Shown here: positions 17,467 through 26,616 of the stretch, one piece after another
How positions within the stretch are numbered: position 1 is the stretch's first letter
Layout of the letters: the number at the start of each line of letters is the position of its first letter
Assembly (NCBI GenBank): GCA_938020445.1
Contig: CALIIC010000028.1
Location: forward strand, 1 to 64,000
Direction of reading: 5' to 3'
DNA from: an uncultured Flavobacteriaceae bacterium
GTDB lineage: Bacteria > Bacteroidota > Bacteroidia > Flavobacteriales > Flavobacteriaceae
DNA: 64,000 bases
Made by a program: the position numbers and the translations under genes
Notes under the pieces: generated by a model
What the model was told of the DNA's origin: nothing
What the model saw: the letters and a program-made list of their open reading frames with translations, nothing else
Database searches by the model: none

Positions 17467-18549
17467 CTAATTCAAGGTTAAATGTAAGTCCACTATATAC
17501 TCTCCGTTCTTCTTTTGTACCTGCAAGGCATGTGCTTTTGGGTATAAAAAATCTAGCCTATTCTCTACGTTTCTTAAGCCAATTCCTGAATTTACCTCAT
17601 CGATTTTTTGTACACCTATCAGGTTAATGGCCTGAAAAAAAAGATGATCATCATTGATTTCAATTTTGATATCAACTTTGGTCTTTCCTTTATAGTCAGT
17701 TCCGTATTTAAAAGCATTTTCTATAAAAGTAATCAACAACAAAGGGGCTATCTTTTTATCGTCGTGGTCCCCCCGTACGTGTATTTTCACATCTTCGCTA
17801 TTCGATAACCGCAGGCGTTGCAAGGCAACATAATTCTGTATGTAATCTATTTCCTTTTGCAATTCAACCTTATCCTGATTGGCTTCATAAAGCATATAGC
17901 GCATTAGTTCGGATATTGTGATAACCGCTTCGGGCGCTTCCTTCGACTGATTGCGTACCAGGGAATAAACACTGTTGAGTGAATTGAACAAAAAGTGTGG
18001 GTTTAATTGTGCTTTTAAGAATTCCAGTTCCGTTTCTACCCTTTGAACTTCATTCGCTTTCGTTTCGCGGTCTCTTTCATAAAAATCCTTTATGAGCCTT
18101 AGGATACCTCCCAAAAGAAAAAAAGCAAGGGACGTAAAGGTCATTGTAAAGTACTGAAGACTTCGTAAGGGATGTCCGTTGGGAAATTCCTGTATCCCAG
18201 TAAATTGGTCAATAGGAAATACCATCGGAAGTTGCGCGACCAAAAAATTAAAGCAAACTATAAAGAGAATGGAAGTTACCACATAAATAAACATCCTCTT
18301 TTTCAATAAAAGAGTTGGTACTAATAATGAATAATTTGCATAGAACAGAATAGGAGGAAAAAAAGCCCTGATCAACATGGGTTCAGGTACTTCTTTAAAT
18401 GTAAAGCTAGAGACGAACAAAGGAAAAGAAGCAATGCAAACCCATGCGATGAAATGGGTGAAAAGTTCTTTTCGGCTAGAAGGCTTTTTCAAAATAGAAC
18501 CGTTCTTTTTCCGATGTCGAAGTCCCTCATTCTTTAAAAGTAATGCCAT
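17467..18549 (-). CDS. LytS/YehU-type sensor histidine kinase
   Basis: 360 residues. Four hydrophobic segments (~30-50, 58-80, 88-112, 135-160) form a membrane sensor without a large periplasmic domain. A short coiled linker leads to the His_kinase domain with NPHFLFNSLNSVYSL, where His185 is the phospho-acceptor, and a HATPase region with LLLITFIENAFKYGTDY (N box) and SGIGLRNVENRL (G box). It overlaps the preceding small gene by 23 bases and is two bases from the regulator gene. The signal is unknown; the neighbouring envelope genes suggest a cell-surface cue. Confidence 0.9.
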   Translation of the reverse strand: MALLLKNEGLRHRKKNGSILKKPSSRKELFTHFIAWVCIASFPLFVSSFTFKEVPEPMLIRAFFPPILFYANYSLLVPTLLLKKRMFIYVVTSILFIVCFNFLVAQLPMVFPIDQFTGIQEFPNGHPLRSLQYFTMTFTSLAFFLLGGILRLIKDFYERDRETKANEVQRVETELEFLKAQLNPHFLFNSLNSVYSLVRNQSKEAPEAVITISELMRYMLYEANQDKVELQKEIDYIQNYVALQRLRLSNSEDVKIHVRGDHDDKKIAPLLLITFIENAFKYGTDYKGKTKVDIKIEINDDHLFFQAINLIGVQKIDEVNSGIGLRNVENRLDFLYPKAHALQVQKKNGEYIVDLHLTLN

Positions 18550-18874
18550 ATTGGTATAATTCGCTTATGCTTACTGAAGGCGATTGCCGTTTCTTCAATT
18601 TATCAATGACCAATTCGCCTGTTTTTGACGCATCTTGTTCAGACACAAAGTATTGAAGCCCTTTTACCGCTGGAATGTGCCGTTGCCGAATGAGCAATAT
18701 CGTATCGTGATATATTTCGTAGTACCACCCTCTATCGCTACTTTCCGCAGTTATGAGGTCATAGCGTTCTTCTGTTTGCCCCATGGTCTTCGTGCGCAGG
18801 GTACAAACTCCTAGAAAGACGACAATCAGGGCGATACTAGAAAATACTAAAATATGCTTTAGATGGTTATCCAT
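18527..18874 (-). CDS. DUF4907-like small membrane-anchored protein
   Basis: 115 residues. One N-terminal membrane anchor (~8-25, HILVFSSIALIVVFLGVC) is followed by a short soluble domain with GWYYEIYHDTILLIRQRHIPAVKGLQYFVSEQDASKTGELVIDKLKKRQSPSVSISEL. The pattern of a D-TILLIRQ strand, an IPA-x-G-x-F segment and a K-x-P-S-V-S end fits the Bacteroidota DUF4907 family as I recall it. It ends inside the start of the kinase gene, so the two are coupled. It could be a periplasm-facing accessory of the sensor. Function unknown; the gene is surely real, the family name less so. Confidence 0.65.
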   Translation of the reverse strand: MDNHLKHILVFSSIALIVVFLGVCTLRTKTMGQTEERYDLITAESSDRGWYYEIYHDTILLIRQRHIPAVKGLQYFVSEQDASKTGELVIDKLKKRQSPSVSISELYQYGITFKE

Positions 18875-18908
18875 TGGTTAAGGTCTTCATAAAATAGCGG
18901 TACCCGCA

Positions 18909-19928
18909 TTAATCGTCTTCTTCTTCCTCTTCAAAAGGAAAGAATTCGCGGTTATCATCTAAATATAGGGTTGCGCTGCTTCCCAAGGCTAGAAAAGCCC
19001 TTGTCCCGTTTGAGAAACCGATCGCGCCGCGTCTTGCGATACCCTCGTACGCTGTTTTTTCATCCCATAAATCGGTATCTGGATTGTATTCCCAAACAGT
19101 CGAAATAGCGCCAAGGCCCGATTCGCCGCAGGCAATATACCCCTTATCACCAATGTTAAAGCCCACGGCACTGCTCCTAGCGATGAAATAATCATCGTCG
19201 TCATCTAAATCCAATAAGGCCGTCCATGTTTCCGAAGTGGTATCAAAGACCCAAAAATCTGTTTGATCAAGACCATTCGATTCACCGGTACCAAAGTAGA
19301 CTTTGTCCCCGATGGTAAAAGTGGTTGCATCTCTTCTCTTGGTACCGCCAAAACCTACCAACTCGGACCATTTATCGGAGGCTGGATCGTATTTCCAAAA
19401 GTCTTTTCTGTCATTATCCCCGTCGTAGCCGGTACCTACATAGCCGGCGGTAGCAGAACTAAAGGCTGTAGCCCCTCTTCGTGCCGCTCCGCCAAATGAA
19501 GCAATCGAATCCCACCCATTCGCACTTACATCATAGCGATAAAAGGTATCTAGCTCATTATCCCCATCAAAGCCCAGTCCCACATAACCGTCGCCGTTTA
19601 CTGTAAAACCAACAGCTGAACTTCGCTCTACCCCGGGAAAATCGGCTAGTTGCCTCCAAAAATTACCTTCGATATCATACTCCCAAAAATCTTTTAGGTA
19701 ATCATCGCCGTCATAACCAGTACCCATATACCCCTTATTCGCTATGGTAAAAGCCGCGGCGCTGCTACGGGGGGTACCATCAAGAACGGAACGATCTACC
19801 CAGTTTCCTAGATTGTCGCCGTCGTCATCGTCGCTAGAGCAGCCTACCACGGCCAATACCATTGTAACTAATAGTGCAAACCTCCATACTAGCAAGTTCG
19901 CAGCTCGTTTCTTAGTCTTTTTTTTCAT
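18909..19928 (-). CDS. Kelch-repeat lipoprotein
   Basis: 339 residues from ATG 19928 (a TTG one codon earlier is less likely). Lipobox VVGC (Cys30) is followed by an Asp-rich stretch. Six kelch-like blades follow, each with a GYxGTGYDGD turn and an F-W-x-Y-D strand (for example NKGYMGTGYDGD, GYVGLGFDGD, KVYFGTGESNG), about 50 residues apart, forming a beta propeller like galactose-oxidase-type kelch domains but without visible copper ligands. The DGD turns suggest calcium binding. The C terminus is acidic (EEEEEDD). Second gene of the LytTR operon; its start overlaps the end of the preceding barrel-protein gene. Likely surface or periplasmic. Confidence 0.85.
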   Translation of the reverse strand: MKKKTKKRAANLLVWRFALLVTMVLAVVGCSSDDDDGDNLGNWVDRSVLDGTPRSSAAAFTIANKGYMGTGYDGDDYLKDFWEYDIEGNFWRQLADFPGVERSSAVGFTVNGDGYVGLGFDGDNELDTFYRYDVSANGWDSIASFGGAARRGATAFSSATAGYVGTGYDGDNDRKDFWKYDPASDKWSELVGFGGTKRRDATTFTIGDKVYFGTGESNGLDQTDFWVFDTTSETWTALLDLDDDDDYFIARSSAVGFNIGDKGYIACGESGLGAISTVWEYNPDTDLWDEKTAYEGIARRGAIGFSNGTRAFLALGSSATLYLDDNREFFPFEEEEEDD

Positions 19929-20823
19929 CAAGTTTATTGTTTATGTTAATTGTTAATCCCATTGAAATGTACCAGGAGCTGCCCGTATTAAACGCATATA
20001 GCTGGCTGTTATCCACATCCATTATTTTTAATGAATTCTTTGCCAAGTACCCCACCTTCACAACTGAACTTAAACGCCTTTGCAAACGGTAGTGGTGTTG
20101 TACACCAAAATCCAAAGTCTCATAAGCCAATTTGTTATTTGAAAAAGAGCCTATTTCATTTAGTTGTAACGCATCTGAAAGATTGGTGTATGAACCTTTA
20201 AAAATTGCCATCGCCCTAAGTCGATGGCGACCTGTAGGGCTATAGTCCACTAAGGTTTCGGGAAAGCCGACTCGATACTTCAAATAGTGTCCAAACGTAC
20301 CTTCAAGAGAAAGTATCGGATAAAAATCGGGTTTTCCGAACAAGGGCCCATAACCTATTCCGAATCGCAGCCCCATCTCGTTATTATATACATCCCATTT
20401 TTTGTTCAGGGCAAATGCACCCCTATATTGGATGTCCTCACTGGTTAATGATTCAGCAAAGTTTGACGAGATAGTCGGCAAAAAAAATGTCTCGGCACCC
20501 CATGAATCATTTAAGCGGGTCTCATAAAAAAAACCTGCGCTAAGCAGATGTACCTCTTCAAAGGATTCTGTAGCAATGCCAACAGGAGTATCAAAAAAAC
20601 TATACATTGTTTTTCCGTACGACAGGAATGCCCCAATCTCATAGTTCTCGGCAATCTTTATTTTTGGTGCGATCGCCACCTCATAACTCCCCCAATAGAG
20701 ATTCCCAGCAGCTGGTACAAGGCTGTATTGGAACGTTGCAATTTCGTAGTTGTTCGAATCTTGGGCCATTATCTCTTGTATACTTATAAAAAGTAGAAAA
20801 GCGGTTAAAAAAAAGTATTTCAC
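19912..20823 (-). CDS. Exported protein, probable outer-membrane beta barrel
   Basis: 303 residues with a signal peptide (KYFFLTAFLLFISIQEIMAQ, residues 2-21). The mature sequence alternates aromatic and polar residues in strands of about ten residues (YGPLFGKPDFYPILSLEG, HRLRAMAIFKGSY, SSVVKVGYLAKNS, WYISMGLTININ), as in small outer-membrane barrels. I do not recognise a family. It is the first gene of the five-gene LytTR operon and overlaps the Kelch gene. Its start at 20823 borders a 218-base divergent control region full of GTCTA motifs. Confidence 0.7.
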   Translation of the reverse strand: MKYFFLTAFLLFISIQEIMAQDSNNYEIATFQYSLVPAAGNLYWGSYEVAIAPKIKIAENYEIGAFLSYGKTMYSFFDTPVGIATESFEEVHLLSAGFFYETRLNDSWGAETFFLPTISSNFAESLTSEDIQYRGAFALNKKWDVYNNEMGLRFGIGYGPLFGKPDFYPILSLEGTFGHYLKYRVGFPETLVDYSPTGRHRLRAMAIFKGSYTNLSDALQLNEIGSFSNNKLAYETLDFGVQHHYRLQRRLSSVVKVGYLAKNSLKIMDVDNSQLYAFNTGSSWYISMGLTININNKLDEKKD

Positions 20824-20830
20824 TTATGAA

Positions 20831-20967
20831 TTTTGTCTAAAAGTATTTGGGTCGTAATTGCTCTCGAAAAAAATTAGACCAATGCAGGGAATGTCTATAC
20901 CGAAGCTCCGTATTTGTCTACCAATATCTCTTCAAGGCTTGATAGACAAAACCGTTAAATTGGTCTA
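20831..20967. promoter_or_regulatory. Cluster of GTCTA/TAGAC motifs in divergent control region
   Basis: Six copies of GTCTA or its complement lie at 20835, 20875 (rc), 20893, 20916, 20943 (rc) and 20963. They build longer inverted pairs: TTTTGTCTA (20831-20839) with TAGACAAAA (20943-20951), and TAGACCAAT (20875-20883) with ATTGGTCTA (20959-20967). The fourth copy is part of the 15-bp sequence also found at 15434-15448. A weaker copy (TTTGTATAAA, 20981) follows the last site by 21 bases. The region separates the LytTR operon from the DUF4270 operon. Confidence 0.5.
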
Positions 20968-21041
20968 TAAACCAAAGGGATTTGTATAAAATAGTTCCCT
21001 GCAAAAAGGCATTCCATTTTATTTGTCCCAAATTCACAAGT

Positions 21042-22355
21042 ATGCGATTTTGTTTTGGCCTTTTTTGTTTTCTAGCCCTTATTTTTTCTTGTTCTTTTGA
21101 GGATCGGGAGGTACCTACTCTGGAAGTAGGGCAAGATTTTACCAATTCGAATGTTCGAGTGGTTACTATTGACACTTTTAGGGTGAAGTTGACCACTTTT
21201 AAGTTTGACAGCATAAATACGTCTAGCAGTGACCGCTTACTGGTTGGCAAGTATCAAGATGCCATTTTCGGAACAGTTTCAAGTGAAAGTTACTTTGAAC
21301 TTTCGTCCATTGATTACACTATTCCCCAAGATGCAGTATTGGACAGCATCGCATTGATTCTTGGATATGATGGGTATTTTTATAATGATACTACCCAACT
21401 TACGCAAATAGATGTGCATCGGTTGCTAGAAGATGTAAAACCGGAGGACAATGTTTTCTTTAATACAAGTCGCCTGCAGTACGATAGTATTCCGTTAGTA
21501 AGCCGGTTGTACCTTCCAGAGCCGTTGGGCAAGGATTCTTTACACATACAAATACCGTTAAGTTTTGGGCAAGAACTATTTGACCTTATACAGGAAAATG
21601 ACGTTAACAGTGATTTGGAAGTTCGGAGTAAATTACAAGGCCTCATAATACGACCTCCCTCAAATGAGGATTCTGCCGTTCTTGGCTTTTCGCGCAATCC
21701 GGCGAATACCCACCTTCGTTTTTTTTATTCGATTCCCGAGGAATTCGAAGAAAGTGAAGGGGAATTTGATCTTTTCATCAATCAAAACACGGGGCTTCCC
21801 AGAGCCTTTAATCGTATTCAAAGCGACGTTTCAAATACCGTACTGGATACATTGACCGACCAAGAAATAAATCTTTCCTCACAAGAATCGAACAATCTGA
21901 GCTACATACAATCGGGAGCGGCCTATGCAACTAGAGTTGAATTTCCGAGTCTAAAAAAAATAGGGCAAATACAAGGTACCGGAACGGTGCTTACCGCAGT
22001 TTTGGAAATTAAACCACCTCCTGCATCCTACAATGATTATCTACCCATTAGAGATTCATTGAATGTACAAATTGTAAATCAAAACAATGTGATAACAGAA
22101 ACCGTGTTAGATGGTAACGGAACCGTTTATGGTCTTATCAATAAGGAGAACGTTGAGTTTAATGAACTGCTATATCAAGTGCAATTGGCTACCTATATTG
22201 ATCAAGAGCTCGCTCAAATACCTGAAATAGAAGACGCGTTGGTCATCTACCCCAGAAACTACAACGAAACCGTTGACCGCATCGTACTACAGGCGAGCGC
22301 ACATACAGATTTCGAGGCCAAATTAACCTTAACATATGCCATTTATGATGAATAG
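21042..22355 (+). CDS. DUF4270 lipoprotein
   Basis: About 437 residues from ATG 21042, which places the lipobox (LIFSC, Cys17) correctly; an upstream ATG at 20982 would add a non-signal-like 20 residues. The sequence follows the DUF4270 pattern: VGQDFTNSNVRVVTIDTFRVKLTTFKFDS, then LLVGKYQDAIFGTVSSESYFEL (a run over 20 residues is only outlined here by its conserved GxYxDxxFG core), then DAVLDSIALILGY. Family function is unknown; such lipoproteins are widespread in Bacteroidota surfaces. The stop overlaps the start of the next outer-membrane gene by eight bases. Opposite in direction to the LytTR operon and sharing its control region. Confidence 0.85.
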   Translation: MRFCFGLFCFLALIFSCSFEDREVPTLEVGQDFTNSNVRVVTIDTFRVKLTTFKFDSINTSSSDRLLVGKYQDAIFGTVSSESYFELSSIDYTIPQDAVLDSIALILGYDGYFYNDTTQLTQIDVHRLLEDVKPEDNVFFNTSRLQYDSIPLVSRLYLPEPLGKDSLHIQIPLSFGQELFDLIQENDVNSDLEVRSKLQGLIIRPPSNEDSAVLGFSRNPANTHLRFFYSIPEEFEESEGEFDLFINQNTGLPRAFNRIQSDVSNTVLDTLTDQEINLSSQESNNLSYIQSGAAYATRVEFPSLKKIGQIQGTGTVLTAVLEIKPPPASYNDYLPIRDSLNVQIVNQNNVITETVLDGNGTVYGLINKENVEFNELLYQVQLATYIDQELAQIPEIEDALVIYPRNYNETVDRIVLQASAHTDFEAKLTLTYAIYDE

Positions 22356-23592
22356 AAGCGTGTGGTATATCCTTGTTAGTATGAATTTATTCGTGTTCGA
22401 TGCGAATAGCCAAACCAATAATCTTACCGGTTCACCTTATTCTCTTTTTGGTCTCGGAGTTGGCAGCAGCTCCAATATCGGGAAAAACAGCGCCCTCGGT
22501 GCCGGTGGGTACGCATTGGAGGGCACCAACTTTATCAATAATTACAACCCCGCTTCGTACGCTGCCATTTCAGAAAAGAACTTCATGTTCGATATTGGAT
22601 TTCTTGCGGAGATAAGTACTATTTCGAATAGGGGCGATGAAGAAAGACGATTGGCGGGAAACTTTTCTAGCATAGCGATTTCAACAAGTATCAATAAAAA
22701 ATCGGGAGTGGGGCTTACCGTTGATCCTTATACCGATGTGGGGTACGCTGTCATCGGTATTGAAGGTGATATCGAAGGTTCTTTCGATACCTTCAGCAGC
22801 AGTATTTTTGGTTCCGGAGGATTAAACGATCTTAAATTGAGTTATGGATACCGCATAAACGACTATTTAAATGTGGGGCTTGGTGTTTCATACTTGTTTG
22901 GTACTATTAAAGAAACAGAAAGAATTGATTCAGGTACCGATAATTTAGTGGTTCAGGAAACAAACAGGTATTACGGTGGCCGAGTTGATATTGGCATACA
23001 AGGGAAAATAACCGACCGCTTTGTAATTGGGGTAAGATGGCAGCTTCCCACGAGCTTAAGTGGACGCAGAGATCGCACGGTCGCAAAATCGACTGGCTTG
23101 GCGAATCGTTCACAGCTAATCGAAAACACAAGCGATGTTGTAATTTCTAATTTTGACCTACCCTTGGAAATCGGCACCGGACTTTCGTTCAAAGCTGCAA
23201 AAAGTGTAAGGTTGAACGCAGATTACACCAAGAGCTACTGGAGTGCAACGAATCAAGATGATAATATCGGCGATTTTATAGATCGAAATAGGTATGCTTT
23301 CGGGGCGGAATACCTAGTAGATGAGGCTAGTTTTAAATTTTGGGAGCGTATGGCATTTCGAGTAGGAGCCAACTACGACAGCGGCTATTTACGTATAAAT
23401 CGCCAAAATATAAATAGTTATTCAATAACTACCGGACTGGGAATCCCCATTGGTAGGTCACGTCTAAACTTGTCCTATTCCTACCGTGGTAGTGGTTCAA
23501 ACGAAGGAATCTTGGTGCAAGAGACTTTTAACACCATCAACCTGAACATTAGCCTTCGCGATATCTGGTTTTTGCGTCGCAAAATAAATTGA
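22348..23592 (+). CDS. Outer membrane barrel protein (OmpP1/FadL-like)
   Basis: About 414 residues; ATG 22348 overlaps the DUF4270 stop, and 22345 is an equal alternative. A signal peptide ends near DANSQ (residue ~22). The mature N terminus, with NLTGSPYSLFGLG and NYNPASYAAI, resembles Bacteroidota outer-membrane transport proteins of the FadL/OmpP1 type in which a plug-like N terminus precedes a 14-strand barrel. Long amphipathic beta strands run to the C terminus (FNTINLNISLRDIWFLRRKIN). DUF4270 genes are often followed by such a barrel gene, suggesting a two-part surface complex. The substrate is unknown. Confidence 0.75.
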   Translation: MNRSVWYILVSMNLFVFDANSQTNNLTGSPYSLFGLGVGSSSNIGKNSALGAGGYALEGTNFINNYNPASYAAISEKNFMFDIGFLAEISTISNRGDEERRLAGNFSSIAISTSINKKSGVGLTVDPYTDVGYAVIGIEGDIEGSFDTFSSSIFGSGGLNDLKLSYGYRINDYLNVGLGVSYLFGTIKETERIDSGTDNLVVQETNRYYGGRVDIGIQGKITDRFVIGVRWQLPTSLSGRRDRTVAKSTGLANRSQLIENTSDVVISNFDLPLEIGTGLSFKAAKSVRLNADYTKSYWSATNQDDNIGDFIDRNRYAFGAEYLVDEASFKFWERMAFRVGANYDSGYLRINRQNINSYSITTGLGIPIGRSRLNLSYSYRGSGSNEGILVQETFNTINLNISLRDIWFLRRKIN

Positions 23593-23661
23593 ACTTTCTA
23601 CCGCACTGTTTCATTTTTGTTGGCAACCCACCCCTGACATACTGCTGTCATTTACCTATCG

Positions 23662-23669
23662 TAGGTTTG
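23662..23669 (+). promoter_or_regulatory. Candidate -7 element for the decarboxylase gene
   Basis: TAGGTTTG fits TAnnTTTG and lies 87 bases before the start codon. It overlaps a short palindrome ACCTA-TCG-TAGGT (23654-23666). No -33 TTTG is seen at 19-21 bases, so the call is weak. Confidence 0.3.
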
Positions 23670-23755
23670 TATAAAGCGTAGGGAATCTGTTGCTTTACTT
23701 GAAATAAAATCAACCTTCCTCATGCTACAGACGTTTCATTTAATATAGAAGGTTT

Positions 23756-25147
23756 ATGAATTTACTACAGCAGCGTATGCAGGACGAACTGCAAAATAAG
23801 TCGCTTTTTGAACAGGCCAAGACCAACGCCTATTCCTATATGAACGGGATACGCAAAATGGACACTTTCCCTTCCAAACCAAACCTTGAGAACATGGCAT
23901 ATTTTGAAGAGCCACTTCCAAAGCAAACCTGCAACGCTATAGAACTTATTGAGAAGCTACATGAATTTGGATCCCCCGCTACCATTGCCCAAACCGGAGG
24001 ACGGTATTTTGGTTTTATAAATGGTGGTGCCATTCCCGTTTCGTTGGGAGTTAAATGGCTGACCGATGTCTGGGACCAATGCGGCGGCCTGTACCTGACA
24101 TCGCCCATTAATTCAAAACTAGAGTCGATTTGTGAAGATTGGTTGAAAAGTATTTTTAACCTCCCCCCGGCAACGGTGGCCGGTTTTGTAAGTGGCACCT
24201 CTATGGCCAATCTTTGTGGCCTGGCGGCAGCCCGTTTTCACCTATTACAAAAAATGGGTTGGGACATCAATGAAAAGGGGTTGGGAGGCGCACCTGCCAT
24301 TCGCATCATCGCACATGAACAAGCGCATGCGAGTATCAAAAAAACCCTTGCACTATTGGGTTATGGTAAAAAAAATATCGAATGGGTGGCATCTGATGAT
24401 CAGGGAAGATGCATGTTGGAAAAACTTCCTCCTTTGGATGCGAGTTGCCTGGTACTTTTACAAGCGGGAAATGCCAATACGGGTTCTTTTGATAATTTTG
24501 ACGCGATTTGCGATTTGGCCAATAAGGTTGGGGCATGGGTACATATTGACGGGGCTTTTGGCCTCTGGGCGGCCGCCTCTACATCGCTTTCCTATTTAAC
24601 AAAAGGAATGCAAAAAGCTTCTTCTTGGGCGGTAGATGGTCATAAAACCTTGAATACCCCATATGACTCTGGGGTTATCCTATGTAAATACCCAAAGGCT
24701 CTGATCAGCGCCTTACAGGCCACCGGAGAATACATTCTGTATAGCGAACAAAGAGACCCTTTGCTTTATACTCCGGAACTATCCAAGCGAGCCAGGGCCA
24801 TTGAACTTTGGGCAACCATGAAATATTTGGGATCTGATGGGATAGATACCATGATCACCACCTTTCATGAACGTGCAAAGCAATTGGAGTATGGTCTTAC
24901 AAAATTAGGGCTTGAAATAGTGAATGAGGTAGTATTCAATCAAGTGCTTGTTGCTACGAAGAAGGAAAAAAATACCAAAGAGCTCATCAACTACATCCAA
25001 AATTCGAGGGAATGTTGGTTGGGAGGTTCTACATGGAACGGGAAAACTGTCATTAGAATCAGTATCTGTTCTTGGATGACTACCGAAAAAGACATTGAAC
25101 ATACACTTCTACTATTTGAAAAAGGAATGGAGCACGTTATTACCTAG
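23756..25147 (+). CDS. PLP-dependent group II amino acid decarboxylase
   Basis: 463 residues, the usual size for aromatic-amino-acid / 2,4-diaminobutyrate / glutamate-type decarboxylases. The Schiff-base Lys is Lys297 in AVDGHKTLNTPYDSG. The PLP-stacking His and the Asp binding the pyridine nitrogen sit in IIAHEQAHASIKK and WVHIDGAFGLWAA. The N terminus carries the GGRYFGFINGG substrate-loop motif. It decarboxylates an amino acid to an amine in the cytoplasm; which one cannot be told by eye. It is monocistronic, between an outer-membrane gene and a terminator, and convergent with the esterase gene, so a link to the NRPS cluster 4 kb away is only speculative. Confidence 0.85.
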   Translation: MNLLQQRMQDELQNKSLFEQAKTNAYSYMNGIRKMDTFPSKPNLENMAYFEEPLPKQTCNAIELIEKLHEFGSPATIAQTGGRYFGFINGGAIPVSLGVKWLTDVWDQCGGLYLTSPINSKLESICEDWLKSIFNLPPATVAGFVSGTSMANLCGLAAARFHLLQKMGWDINEKGLGGAPAIRIIAHEQAHASIKKTLALLGYGKKNIEWVASDDQGRCMLEKLPPLDASCLVLLQAGNANTGSFDNFDAICDLANKVGAWVHIDGAFGLWAAASTSLSYLTKGMQKASSWAVDGHKTLNTPYDSGVILCKYPKALISALQATGEYILYSEQRDPLLYTPELSKRARAIELWATMKYLGSDGIDTMITTFHERAKQLEYGLTKLGLEIVNEVVFNQVLVATKKEKNTKELINYIQNSRECWLGGSTWNGKTVIRISICSWMTTEKDIEHTLLLFEKGMEHVIT

Positions 25148-25160
25148 GGACTCCATGAAA

Positions 25161-25204
25161 TCTTGTCCTAAAATCGCTTTCGGGCAAGACTATAAATCTT
25201 TTTT
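25161..25204 (+). terminator. Likely intrinsic terminator after the decarboxylase gene
   Basis: TCTTGTCC (25161-25168) pairs with GGGCAAGA (25182-25189), 8 bp with one G-U pair and a 13-base loop, followed after ten bases by TTTTTT. It lies between two convergent genes. Confidence 0.45.
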
Positions 25205-25268
25205 AAGACGTTCTTAGAGGTTCATGACCATTGTTCAGGCGTTTCAACGAAACTTATTTTTTGTTAGC

Positions 25269-26591
25269 CTACCTGTGTTGTGCCGCCATCCATTCCATTA
25301 TCGTAACATTGCTACCATTCATCTGAACCGGACTTCCATCAAAATCAAAATCAGCATGGTTTGCATGAGAATAGATCCATGAGAAGTGTCCATTATAACG
25401 GTACGCCTCTCCACCAAAAAAACCCGTAAGGTCCGTGGCATGGTCATAGTATGAGAAATGAACATTTTCTGCCCCGGCGGCAATCAATCGTTTGTAAAAA
25501 GGAACAACTGTCTTCTCGGGAAGTGTTACGGGATCATCCTTGCAGTGTACAAACCAAATGGGGATATCTTTGATGCTGTTTAGCTGTTTATCGGTGATAT
25601 ACTCCGTATGATAGGCCAATGCACTAATGTAGGCCGCAGCAAAATAATCAGGATGCAATAATAGCAGCTTTAGGCTCATATAACCTCCGTTCGAACAGCC
25701 TCCTATATAGATTCGTTTTTCGTCCACGTTGGGGTGTTCGGTCACATACTTTCTAATCAGCCCCATCAGCGCCTCGTTATAAATATCGTTTACCTCGCCA
25801 CGTGTATATTCTCCACTTGTGCTTTGCATCCAAAAAGTAGGGCTTTGTGGAACCAGTACCTGCGCCTTTCCGAACAGCTGTTGTATCTCATCGGAGGCAT
25901 AATTTGTCGCCTTGTTCGCTACCAAGGGGATACTCGTATCGGTTCCGCCTTCCCCACCTCCGTGCAACCAGATAATTAGCGGTAATTTCCCCTTCACATC
26001 AATTGGCTCATAAGAGGCATAGGTAAGATTCGTACCATCTTCATGGCTATAGGTACCGCTTAAATCAAAGCGATCTACCAAAGGCTGTATGCGATTCTTT
26101 TCAGTATCCCAAGTCTGGTTGCGGGTCTTATCTACAATTTTCAATTTGTAATCGATCCACTGATTGGCACCCCGCCCCTCTTTAAAGACATATTTTATGG
26201 GAGCACTCAGCACTTCATCGGGGCCTACCAAGAGCGTTAATGTGACATGGTTTCCTTCTTGGAGCCTGTTTCCCTTTTCATCGGAAACATATGCCAAAAG
26301 CACTTTTCGCTCCCCGGTTTGTTCAGCAGGCTGCATTTCAACTCCTTCCGCGCTTCGCGTTGCAGTCACTGTAAAATCGGAAATATTCGCATTTGAAACC
26401 AACTGTTCCATATCCAAAATCACCTGATTTACGGAGGGGCCCCAATCGTATCCCGTAATAATCAAAGAGTAGGTACCATTTGTAGTATCTATATAATCTA
26501 CCGACGCTTTCTCTTCAAAATTATGCGGAAAGAGACATAGGGGTACTAGCAGAAATACTGATTTCAGGAATCTAAACACCTTGTATTTCAT
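25269..26591 (-). CDS. Secreted EstA-like esterase (Ig-like domain + alpha/beta hydrolase)
   Basis: 440 residues. A signal peptide (~1-22) is followed by a ~130-residue beta domain (GTYSLIITGYDWGPSVNQVI...) like the N-terminal Ig-like domain of Thermotoga EstA, then an alpha/beta hydrolase of the PHB-depolymerase/prolyl-oligopeptidase type. The oxyanion region is LPLIIWLHGGGEGG, the nucleophile is Ser300 in GGCSNGGYM, a likely Asp is in VHCKDDPVT and the His is in NGHFSW. It probably hydrolyses carboxyl or feruloyl-like esters outside the cytoplasm. It follows the PhzF-family gene by 118 bases on the same strand but appears to have its own promoter. Confidence 0.82.
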   Translation of the reverse strand: MKYKVFRFLKSVFLLVPLCLFPHNFEEKASVDYIDTTNGTYSLIITGYDWGPSVNQVILDMEQLVSNANISDFTVTATRSAEGVEMQPAEQTGERKVLLAYVSDEKGNRLQEGNHVTLTLLVGPDEVLSAPIKYVFKEGRGANQWIDYKLKIVDKTRNQTWDTEKNRIQPLVDRFDLSGTYSHEDGTNLTYASYEPIDVKGKLPLIIWLHGGGEGGTDTSIPLVANKATNYASDEIQQLFGKAQVLVPQSPTFWMQSTSGEYTRGEVNDIYNEALMGLIRKYVTEHPNVDEKRIYIGGCSNGGYMSLKLLLLHPDYFAAAYISALAYHTEYITDKQLNSIKDIPIWFVHCKDDPVTLPEKTVVPFYKRLIAAGAENVHFSYYDHATDLTGFFGGEAYRYNGHFSWIYSHANHADFDFDGSPVQMNGSNVTIMEWMAAQHR

Positions 26592-26616
26592 CTTGTGTTT
26601 TTAAGGTTTGTACTTG

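Noticed and set aside
23756..25147. The PLP decarboxylase as an NRPS-cluster precursor gene
   Set aside because: It is on the opposite strand, 3.6 kb from the cluster, with an independent terminator and unrelated genes between.
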